Assembly (NCBI GenBank): GCA_937911505.1
Contig: CALEMF010000113.1
Span: forward strand, 1-64,000
Direction of reading: 5' to 3'
DNA length: 64,000 bases
Origin: an uncultured Cytophagales bacterium
GTDB taxonomy: Bacteria; Bacteroidota; Bacteroidia; Cytophagales; Thermonemataceae
Below, one piece after another: positions 1 through 6,436 of this stretch; positions within the stretch are counted from its first letter, which is position 1, and each line of letters starts with the position of its first letter. The translations under genes and the position numbers were made by a program. The notes below the pieces were generated by a model that did no database searches, was not told the origin of the DNA, and saw only the letters and a list, made by a program, of their open reading frames with translations.

Positions 1-1418
1 GCAAGGGCGATACGATACAAGTAGCAGTAGACGCTCGCTACCTTGTAGAGGCCAGCGAGCAACGTAATAACGTAGACATCAACCCGATTGTGCAAAACAC
101 AGGCAGTGGCAGCGACAATGCGGCTGATAATGGCGATACCACCCCAGAATGGGTCTTGGGCGTAAGTCTTACGCCTAACCCACAAAGTGAGGACAGTGGC
201 GTCCCACAAGCCTATGTACAATACTTGCTCTACGACGAAACAGGCGAAGTACTCCAAAGCAGCGGGCAAGTAGCGATCAGCGACCAAGCCAAAGATGGCT
301 GGGAGACGCTCACCCTTGAGTATATTGCAGAAGAAAATGGCGTGCTTCAAGTACTGGCGCTCAATAACAGTGATGTGGAAGTGTATTTTGAGAACTTCCA
401 GATTGAATACGCCCCTACACTGATAGCGCAGGAACAGCACTTCTACCCTTACGGATTGACCATGCAAGGATTAGGCAAGCAGGGAATACCACAACACAGA
501 TTTACGTATAATGGGAAGGAAGAAGTAAATGACTTCAACTTAGGATGGATCGATTATGGTTGGCGTAATATGGATAGGGCACTTGGTAGATGGTGGAGCA
601 TTGATAACAAGGCAGAAAAATATATTTCTCTTTCTACTTATCATTATGCGGGTAATAATCCTACACGCTTTTTTGATATAGATGGAAATGAGTTTACCGA
701 AGATGCTTGGGCACATGTGAATCGTCTAATTGCAGAAGTAGATAGAAAACAGCAAAACAATAATAATGGCATTGCTGAGAGACAAGCACTACTTGATGCA
801 GGTGGGCTTTCCGATAGGAAAGCGGGTCGCCTACAAAGGCAAATTAACAGATTAGAAGGACGCAATGCACAACTAGAAGAGGTAAGGACAGGCGTGGCTG
901 AGCTAGCCGCTTCTAGTCAAGTATATGACATACAAGAAAATGCCTCGCTTAGACAGACGGGTGTTGTACAGGGGGCAGGTTCAGTGACAGGTAAAGCGGG
1001 CTTCAACCATTCTAATGGTAACTTCGTTATCGAGATTCCAACTCAATCACCTCTTCACATTATCGCACACGAACTCCAGCATGCTCATCAGTTTGAAAAT
1101 GGAAGATATAGTGTAGGACCAACTTTGGGAAATAACGCACACCGAAACTTTTTGTATGATCAACATGATGAGCTGGAAGCATATAACGAATGGGGTTCAT
1201 TATTTGGTGGTAGGACTTTTGGCAATATTAATAGCTTACCTGAGCATTATAGACAATATGCAACAGGGCCTGTGGATGTAAATATTTTCCAAATGACTCA
1301 AGTAATACTTAACTCGGACGAGCCAGAAGAAACAAAGCAAATAATGCTACAACGAATTGCAGAGAATACAAGACACGCCTTTAGAGTAAATGGACAAACA
1401 TATTATGAGCAAAGATAG
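1..1418 (+). CDS. RHS-repeat protein, C-terminal part with zincin-like toxin tip (5' end outside window)
   Basis: The reading frame is open from the first base, so the gene starts upstream; the GTG at 90 is internal. A short RHS-associated core lies around 510-660, with the FTYNGKEEVNDF block, a GRWW motif and the AGNNPTRFFD block just before the tip. After it the sequence changes to a variable tip, as in polymorphic toxins. The tip has HELQH at 1068-1082, an HExxH zinc site, followed by a DELEAY stretch that could supply a third ligand. I infer a metallopeptidase toxin released from the RHS shell; the target is unknown. The end overlaps the search space of the next gene by one base spacing (stop 1416-1418, ATG 1420), which fits a toxin-immunity pair. 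The core is odd in reading WRNMDRALG where the second RHS copy has ARMYDPAG. Confidence 0.85.
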   Translation, partial: KGDTIQVAVDARYLVEASEQRNNVDINPIVQNTGSGSDNAADNGDTTPEWVLGVSLTPNPQSEDSGVPQAYVQYLLYDETGEVLQSSGQVAISDQAKDGWETLTLEYIAEENGVLQVLALNNSDVEVYFENFQIEYAPTLIAQEQHFYPYGLTMQGLGKQGIPQHRFTYNGKEEVNDFNLGWIDYGWRNMDRALGRWWSIDNKAEKYISLSTYHYAGNNPTRFFDIDGNEFTEDAWAHVNRLIAEVDRKQQNNNNGIAERQALLDAGGLSDRKAGRLQRQINRLEGRNAQLEEVRTGVAELAASSQVYDIQENASLRQTGVVQGAGSVTGKAGFNHSNGNFVIEIPTQSPLHIIAHELQHAHQFENGRYSVGPTLGNNAHRNFLYDQHDELEAYNEWGSLFGGRTFGNINSLPEHYRQYATGPVDVNIFQMTQVILNSDEPEETKQIMLQRIAENTRHAFRVNGQTYYEQR

Positions 1419-1419
1419 A

Positions 1420-1833
1420 ATGACCAAATATCGAATGGTTATGTATAGTTTGATATATATGTTTACACTTAGCTGTAGTGTAAACAAAGAATCATTAATT
1501 GGTAGATACGAAACCACATGTTACCTACACGGAGAAAAAGAACTCATCCTTTTGCTGAAAGAAGATAGTACTTTTGAGTATAGGTTAGCCTACTTGGATG
1601 AGAAGATAGAAGGAAAATGGTCTTTAGAAGATAGAAACCTGATATTGAGTTCGTTGTACTTTAACTCTGAATTCCTAAAGAAGCAATATCCTGAGGTTCC
1701 TACTGAGCTTCTTCCAGCGCACAAATATACTGACATCGAAGGGAAAGATATTTATAAAATACGTGGAAATAAGCTACTTATCAGGAACATAGATGGTATT
1801 AGAAAAGGATGCTATCTTATTAAAGTTCGTTGA
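1420..1833 (+). CDS. Small lipoprotein, putative immunity protein (copy 1)
   Basis: I chose the ATG at 1420, one base after the RHS stop, because the paralogue at 2386 sits at the same place relative to its RHS remnant; ATGs at 1390 and 1405 lie inside the toxin gene. The N-terminus is hydrophobic and ends in a lipobox-like FTLSC, so the product is likely anchored in a membrane. The body shares the pattern IGxY...C...EDSTFxY...GxW...LILSS with the proteins at 1855 and 2386. I recognise no named family. Position directly behind a toxin tip and local multiplication make immunity the most likely role, by inference only. Confidence 0.75.
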   Translation: MTKYRMVMYSLIYMFTLSCSVNKESLIGRYETTCYLHGEKELILLLKEDSTFEYRLAYLDEKIEGKWSLEDRNLILSSLYFNSEFLKKQYPEVPTELLPAHKYTDIEGKDIYKIRGNKLLIRNIDGIRKGCYLIKVR

Positions 1834-1854
1834 TTTTTGCGAAAAGAAGTAACC

Positions 1855-2232
1855 GTGAAAAAAGTAATTCTTTATTGTCTTAGTTTATTATTTATGGCAG
1901 GATGTACAGGAGAGAAGAAGATTATAGGGGGTTACTACAGTTCTTGTGTATTATATGAAAGACCAGACTTGGTATTGATCATAGAAGAAGATAGTACTTT
2001 TTATTATGAAATACCTTTTGTGAAAGAAGAAGTAAAAGGGACTTGGGTGTTAATTAAAGATAGTCTTATACTCAGCTCTCCTGCTTTTGAGATAAAAAGA
2101 GAAAGACTCACTCCTATGTTGAAACATACTGAAGCAGAGAAGAGGGATGTCTATTTAGTGAGAAAGAAAAAACTTTTTAGAAAAGCAAAGGAAGGTTTTT
2201 CGAAGAGTTGTTATTTACTAAGAGTTAAATAG
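1855..2232 (+). CDS. Small lipoprotein, putative immunity protein (copy 2)
   Basis: The frame is open from a TTG at 1837, but the GTG at 1855 gives a clean signal sequence (MKKVILYCLSLLFMAGC) with a lipobox, so I use it. The mature part keeps the same layout as its two paralogues: IGGYYSSC near the start, EEDSTFYY, GTWVL, LILSS and a lysine-rich C-terminus ending in a CYLLRVK-like strand. It lies 21 bases after copy 1. No toxin gene of its own precedes it, so it may be a spare immunity gene retained after its toxin was lost, or one conferring protection against a sibling toxin. Confidence 0.7.
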   Translation: MKKVILYCLSLLFMAGCTGEKKIIGGYYSSCVLYERPDLVLIIEEDSTFYYEIPFVKEEVKGTWVLIKDSLILSSPAFEIKRERLTPMLKHTEAEKRDVYLVRKKKLFRKAKEGFSKSCYLLRVK

Positions 2233-2236
2233 ATAG

Positions 2237-2380
2237 CTGGTTCTAACTATGCTAGGTATAAGTGTAATTATTAAATCTGACTTATCTGAGGAACAAAAGC
2301 ATGTAATGTTACAGCGTTTAGCCAATACTACCAATCATGCTTTTAGAGTAAATGGTCAGACCTACTATAAACCCAGATAG
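2237..2380 (+). pseudogene. Left-over C-terminal tail of an RHS toxin
   Basis: Read in the frame ending at the TAG 2378-2380, this stretch encodes about 47 codons with no start. Its end, LQRLANTTNHAFRVNGQTYY, matches the end of the first RHS protein, LQRIAENTRHAFRVNGQTYY. The match runs over roughly 40 codons and stops at the stop codon in both. The rest of the toxin is missing. It is therefore the decayed 3' end of a second copy of the same toxin tip, still lying 5 bases upstream of its own immunity-type lipoprotein. Confidence 0.85.
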
Positions 2381-2385
2381 AAAAT

Positions 2386-2766
2386 ATGAAAACTATACTA
2401 TCATCGTGCATAGCCTTATTAATTACATTTTCTTGTACAAATTCCAAGAAAATAGTTGGTACTTATTATAGTACCTGTGTTTTGTATGGAGAGCCCAATG
2501 TAGTATTAACTTTAAATGAAGATACTACTTTCCAATATGAAAGACCCTATGTAGATGAGAATGTAATAGGTAAGTGGGAGGTTGAGAAGGGAAAGCTGAT
2601 TCTTTCTGCCGAAGTTTTTAAGATGAAGGATAGAGGAGAGTACGCACCCAGAGTAAAATATACAAAAGCGGAGAACGAAGATATATATCTTATAAGAGGA
2701 AAGAAGCTTTTAAGGAAGTCAGAGGAGGGCTTTACAAAAGATTGCTATATGATAAAAGGTAAATAG
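2386..2766 (+). CDS. Small lipoprotein, putative immunity protein (copy 3)
   Basis: The ATG at 2386 follows the RHS remnant stop by 5 bases. The N-terminus has a short hydrophobic stretch ending in LLITFSC, a plausible lipobox. The mature part follows the family pattern: VGTYYSTC, NEDTTFQY, GKWEV, LILSA, then DIYLIRGKKLLRKSEEGF near the C-terminus. Copies 2 and 3 resemble each other more than copy 1. With the remnant in front of it this gene forms a toxin-less immunity unit, which shows that the [tip + lipoprotein] cassette was duplicated. Confidence 0.75.
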   Translation: MKTILSSCIALLITFSCTNSKKIVGTYYSTCVLYGEPNVVLTLNEDTTFQYERPYVDENVIGKWEVEKGKLILSAEVFKMKDRGEYAPRVKYTKAENEDIYLIRGKKLLRKSEEGFTKDCYMIKGK

Positions 2767-2873
2767 TACGGTCTCCGTTGTTCAGGGTCTTTAGCATAAG
2801 CGAGACTACGAACTCTCTGGTAAGTAGTTCTTTGAAAAGTTAGTAAGTAGAAACCAGAGCTAACGGCGGCTTT

Positions 2874-4391
2874 ATGAACACCAGCGCTTCCAAGACTGAT
2901 GTTAGCCAACCGATAGGCGTATGGAAGACACTGCAAGTAAGCAAAGGTGATACGCTTCAACTCAGCACCCTAGCTAAATACGAGAACGAAGCCACCGAAA
3001 ACAAAAGTACGCAGGTAAGTCCGATCCTCACCAATAGCGGTAATGGTAGCGAAGGAGAAGGTACACAAAACCCACCCGCGTGGGTGCTGGGCGTAGCGAT
3101 TAGCCCTTCGAGCAATAATGCAGAAGAAGGCTTACCCCTAGCAATGCTCAAAGCCGTCCTTTACGAAGCCGATGGACAAACCGTAATTGAGGAAAGGAAT
3201 ACTGAAATCTCAGAAAGCGCCTACCAAGCGTGGGAAACACTCAGCAGCGAGTGGGTCATGCCAGAAAATGGCTTTCTGCAAGTAAGTGTGGTCAATGCCT
3301 CGGATGTGGAAGTACTCTTTGACAATGTAATGGTGGAATATGCGCCTACGCTGATAGCCCAAGAGCAACATTTTTATCCTTTTGGTTTGCAAATGGCAGG
3401 GATGGGTAAGCAAGGGCAGCCGCAGCATAGGTACACTTACAATGGAAAAGAAGAAGTAAATGACTTCAACTTAGGATGGATAGATTATGGGGCGAGAATG
3501 TATGATCCAGCAGGAGTAAGGTGGTGGAGTTTAGACTTGCTAGCAGAAAAGTATTTTCCTATCACTCCCTATGCCTATGTGGGTAACAGCCCTATGATAT
3601 TCACTGATCCAAACGGAATGGAGATAGATTGGGGTAATATGACCAGACAAGATAAGAGAGCGATCAAGAAAGAAGTGAGGCAACTCAGAAAGTCACAAGT
3701 ATTTAATGATGCTTGGAAGCAAATCAAAAAATCAGATAAGGTATTTACCATAGAAGCCAGCCGAGATAAAGCCGCTTCAGGTGCTTACAAGGCGGGTAAC
3801 GGAGAGATAGCGGGTATTTTTGAGGGGAACTATGGTACTGTAATGAATACTACCGTTCCTTCGGATCCTACTAATCCAAGTGGAGGGACTACAACTACGG
3901 AGAGTAAAATACCAGCCGCAGCGTTGGGAGGGACAATAGAGATTAATACTAAGTTCTTAGATAAGAATGAAAATAAGGGATTAGTACTAGAACAGGCTCT
4001 CTTAGAGGAGACCTTCCATGCTGCTCAATATGATACCTATATTCAAGACGCTTCTCAGGCGTACTTTGGAGAAACGGCAGGTATTTTGGACATGGAGTTT
4101 GAGGCAAAGGTATTGACAGGAAAAGCCTTAGGGCAGTTAGGCAGCTTCAATCTAGCTGATATCAGTGGATTGGATCAATCACCTTTTAAATTAGGCAGAG
4201 CTTTTGATAAAAGTTCTTTTAGAACTTATAACGACTATCGAGACAGTAGTGGAGGCTTGAATCCTGGTGCAGCGTTTAGATGGGCGTTGAATGTAAGTGC
4301 AGGAGGCGGTTATTTAGGTCACACTGTAGATACACCAAATGGTTTTAAGGATAACCCACCGTTACTCTTAAATAAACTTATTAAAGATTAA
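2874..4391 (+). CDS. Orphan RHS C-terminal module with variant zincin-like tip
   Basis: The frame is open from 2847 and ATG 2874 is the first methionine, but the sequence already reads like the interior of an RHS protein: KGDTLQL at the start aligns with KGDTIQV at the very start of this window. It then repeats the lectin-like segment ending YAPTLIAQEQHFYP, the FTYNGKEEVNDFNLGW-type core and NGM...D. It lacks the long upstream YD-repeat shell, so it looks like an orphan tip, a reservoir that can recombine with a full RHS gene. The tip has EETFH at 4005-4019 followed by AAQY; this lines up with HELQHAHQ of the first RHS, but the first zinc histidine is glutamate. A downstream EFEAK may match the DELEAY segment. 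Whether it is expressed without the shell is unclear. Confidence 0.75.
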   Translation: MNTSASKTDVSQPIGVWKTLQVSKGDTLQLSTLAKYENEATENKSTQVSPILTNSGNGSEGEGTQNPPAWVLGVAISPSSNNAEEGLPLAMLKAVLYEADGQTVIEERNTEISESAYQAWETLSSEWVMPENGFLQVSVVNASDVEVLFDNVMVEYAPTLIAQEQHFYPFGLQMAGMGKQGQPQHRYTYNGKEEVNDFNLGWIDYGARMYDPAGVRWWSLDLLAEKYFPITPYAYVGNSPMIFTDPNGMEIDWGNMTRQDKRAIKKEVRQLRKSQVFNDAWKQIKKSDKVFTIEASRDKAASGAYKAGNGEIAGIFEGNYGTVMNTTVPSDPTNPSGGTTTTESKIPAAALGGTIEINTKFLDKNENKGLVLEQALLEETFHAAQYDTYIQDASQAYFGETAGILDMEFEAKVLTGKALGQLGSFNLADISGLDQSPFKLGRAFDKSSFRTYNDYRDSSGGLNPGAAFRWALNVSAGGGYLGHTVDTPNGFKDNPPLLLNKLIKD

Positions 4392-4396
4392 TTCGA

Positions 4397-4849
4397 ATGG
4401 GAAAATTAGTATTGTTCTCCGTGACCCTTTTATTAATTGGTCACTTCACGCTAGGGCAAATAGCGCAAGGACATCTACGCGACGATCGTTACACTATTAA
4501 CTTCAATGATACTCCTGGAAATTTTTTAGATAAAAATTATGAAGAATTTCTTAGTGAGGAAGAATTTGAGATGTTACGCCAACAGGGGTACATATCTGTT
4601 CGATTTGGAATAGATATACTGACGCAAAAGATTGTAGTTGTAGAGATAGATAGTACCAATATCAAAGAGTATTCTAAATTATTAATAAGTGCAAGTCTAA
4701 TTGAGAAATTAGAAAAAATAATCAGTGAAAACATCAAAATAGAGTGGATAGCTAACCCCTCTCACGATGCTAAACGAGTAGCATATAGAATATTTTTTAT
4801 TGGAATTGATGAAAAAAGAAAATATAAGAAAAAGAGGAGGAAAAGATAA
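4397..4849 (+). CDS. Secreted basic-tailed protein, tandem copy 1 (putative immunity)
   Basis: A 150-residue protein starting 5 bases after the orphan RHS stop. The first 21 residues form a signal peptide ending TLGQ. Conserved features shared with the next two genes are FNDTP.NFLD near residue 35, an acidic helix EEFxxL, a strand pair DILTQKIVVV, the KIEWIAN segment and a very basic C-terminal tail (KRKYKKKRRKR). No known family recognised. Its place right behind a toxin tip suggests a periplasmic immunity protein, by inference. Confidence 0.75.
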   Translation: MGKLVLFSVTLLLIGHFTLGQIAQGHLRDDRYTINFNDTPGNFLDKNYEEFLSEEEFEMLRQQGYISVRFGIDILTQKIVVVEIDSTNIKEYSKLLISASLIEKLEKIISENIKIEWIANPSHDAKRVAYRIFFIGIDEKRKYKKKRRKR

Positions 4850-4866
4850 CTAAGATAATGCTTCGT

Positions 4867-5322
4867 ATGAGAAGGTTTACAGGTACATTTGTATTAGTCC
4901 TCGTTACTCACTTGATGGTAAACGGACAGGTGCAACAGGGTAAATTATTAGGCGATGGTTTTATTATTAGATTTAATGATACACCACATAATTTCTTAGA
5001 CAAACATTACGAGGATTTCTTTACTGAAGAAGAGTTCAACGCTTTACGTGAGCAGGATTACATGCTAATTCGGTATGTAATGGACGTTCTTACCCAAAAA
5101 ATAGTAACTGTACAACTAGATACTAATCATATTAAAGAGTTTACTAAAGTTACATTAGAAAGACCGTTGATTGAAAAACTGGAGAAAGTAATTAATGATA
5201 ATATCAAGATAGAGTGGATAGCAAATGTATCCCACAATGATAGTAGAGTAGCTTATCGTTCTTATTCCATAAGTGTCAATGAAAAAAGAAAATACAAAAG
5301 AAAGAAAAAGAGGAAAAGATAA
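4867..5322 (+). CDS. Secreted basic-tailed protein, tandem copy 2
   Basis: Second member of the triplet. An ATG at 4858 is possible, but at that point copy 3 has ATA, while the ATG before AGAAGGTTTACAGG is shared, so I place the start at 4867. The protein has a signal peptide (RRFTGTFVLVLVTHLMVNGQ), FNDTPHNFLD, an acidic helix, DVLTQKIVTV, IKIEWIAN and a lysine/arginine tail. The bases around the stop of copy 1 and of copy 2 (GATAACTAAGATAAT) are the same, marking a unit-length duplication. Confidence 0.75.
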   Translation: MRRFTGTFVLVLVTHLMVNGQVQQGKLLGDGFIIRFNDTPHNFLDKHYEDFFTEEEFNALREQDYMLIRYVMDVLTQKIVTVQLDTNHIKEFTKVTLERPLIEKLEKVINDNIKIEWIANVSHNDSRVAYRSYSISVNEKRKYKRKKKRKR

Positions 5323-5339
5323 CTAAGATAATACTTAGT

Positions 5340-5795
5340 ATGAGAAGGTTTACAGGTACATTTATGTTAGTTCTGATTACTCATTTGATAGTAAAAGGGC
5401 AGGTTCAACGAGGAAAGTTACTAGATGATGGTTACATAATTAGCTTCAATGATACACCAAGTAACTTTTTAGATAGTCATTATGAAGACTTATTTAACGA
5501 GGAAGAGTTTGAGCAGTTAAAAAAGCAAGAGTACCTGTCAATCAAATATGGGATAGATATTCTTACTCAGAAAATTGTAGTCGTTCAAGTAGACACTATG
5601 CATATGAAAGAGTTTAGTAAAATATTTCTAAGCGATAATTTAATAAAGAAAATAGAAAAAATAATCAGTAGTAATATTAAAATAGAATGGGTGGCTAACC
5701 CTTCTCATCACGATAATAGAGTTGTTTACAGGTTTTATTCAATTACTCTTGAGCCAGATAGAAAATACAAAAGGAAGAAGAGAAGAAAAAACTAG
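5340..5795 (+). CDS. Secreted basic-tailed protein, tandem copy 3
   Basis: Third member, 151 residues, with the same signal peptide start as copy 2 (MRRFTGTF), then FNDTPSNFLD, EEEFEQL, DILTQKIVVV, KIEWVANPSHH and a basic tail. The first 10 codons are nearly identical in DNA to copy 2, while the interior has diverged, which suggests an old duplication kept under diversifying change, as expected for immunity proteins facing different toxins. The island's coding part ends here. Confidence 0.75.
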   Translation: MRRFTGTFMLVLITHLIVKGQVQRGKLLDDGYIISFNDTPSNFLDSHYEDLFNEEEFEQLKKQEYLSIKYGIDILTQKIVVVQVDTMHMKEFSKIFLSDNLIKKIEKIISSNIKIEWVANPSHHDNRVVYRFYSITLEPDRKYKRKKRRKN

Positions 5796-5800
5796 CTAGC

Positions 5801-5891
5801 GTTCCATCCATTTGGAACACCAGTGGAACACCAGAAAAGGCTAAAATCTTGGTTTGTGTGGCGTAACAGCATTTTTTAAGGCTGGCGTTCC
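5801..5891. repeat. Repeated GTTCCA/TGGAAC motif behind the toxin island
   Basis: In the gene-free stretch 5796-5992 the hexamer occurs as an inverted pair (5801-5806 and 5813-5818), again at 5824-5829, and once more at 5886-5891. The stretch lies between the last island gene and remnants of a regulator and an integrase-like fragment. It could be the end or core of a former mobile element; nothing else is visible here. Confidence 0.3.
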
Positions 5892-5992
5892 AAATTCCAA
5901 AAAAGGGTATATAGGGCAAAAAGGGAGAAGTTCGGGTGTACACTCTGTTCGCAGCTTTACTTTTGAGGGCTTACTTCCTCTCTAAGCGTAGT

Positions 5993-6301
5993 TTACGAGT
6001 ATACTTTTTTAGTCTGCGTATCTCTCAAAAAAGCGTCCATCAGTGCAAATACGTACTCTTTTTCCTTCTCACTCAACTTCTCAATATCTTGTAATCTTTT
6101 GAAAGTCTCTTGGTCAATGGCTTTATCTACTTTCCCTACCAAGTAATCCAAAGACACCTCTAAAATGTCTGCCATTCTGGTAGCCACTTCAATAGAAGGC
6201 TTCATCACATCTCTTTCGTAACGACCAATAGCTGGTCCTTTTGTACCGAGCATTTCAGCCAACTGCTCCTGTTGTAGGTATCCCCTAATATAGGACCGTA
6301 T
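5993..6301 (-). pseudogene. XRE-family (HTH_3) regulator lacking its start
   Basis: Read on the minus strand, the product has a near-complete helix-turn-helix: LQQEQLAEMLGTKGPAIGRY then ERD...KPSIEVATRMADIL and VSLDYLVG, typical of the Cro/CI-like fold, plus a short C-terminal helix. The frame is open only to a TAA at 6302-6304 and there is no ATG before the HTH; the first possible starts (TTG 6262, ATG 6253) would remove helix 1. I conclude the 5' end was lost by a rearrangement. An intact relative would repress phage or plasmid-type genes. Confidence 0.6.
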
Positions 6302-6358
6302 TTACGCCACCATTGCAGGTGTTTTATGACCTAAACGCTCAATCATTGTGATGAATGT
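6302..6358 (-). pseudogene. Possible tyrosine recombinase C-terminal fragment
   Basis: In the same frame as the regulator remnant and directly upstream of it, 18 codons between two stops read TFITMIERLGHKTPAMVA. The ERLGHKTPAM part resembles the LGH box close to the catalytic tyrosine of phage-type integrases. The fragment is too short to be certain; chance resemblance cannot be excluded. Confidence 0.3.
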
Positions 6359-6394
6359 TTACCATACAAAACTTAATTCTTAAATGTACGCTTA

Positions 6395-6433
6395 CAATAA
6401 AAAACGGCCGAGTCAATCAAGACTCAGCCGTTT
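6395..6433 (-). terminator. Intrinsic terminator of the EF-G paralogue
   Basis: Arms 6402-6414 and 6421-6433 form a 13-bp stem with one G-U pair and a 6-base loop. On the minus strand it is followed by TTTTTTATTG. It starts 4 bases after the EF-G stop codon. Confidence 0.85.
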
Positions 6434-6436
6434 GGG

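Noticed and set aside
1390-1419. Upstream start codons for the first lipoprotein
   Set aside because: They lie inside the RHS gene; the ATG at 1420 follows its stop and matches the layout of copy 3.
5743-5943. Minus-strand frame of 66 codons behind the island
   Set aside because: It overlaps the end of the third tandem gene and has no coding-like pattern.
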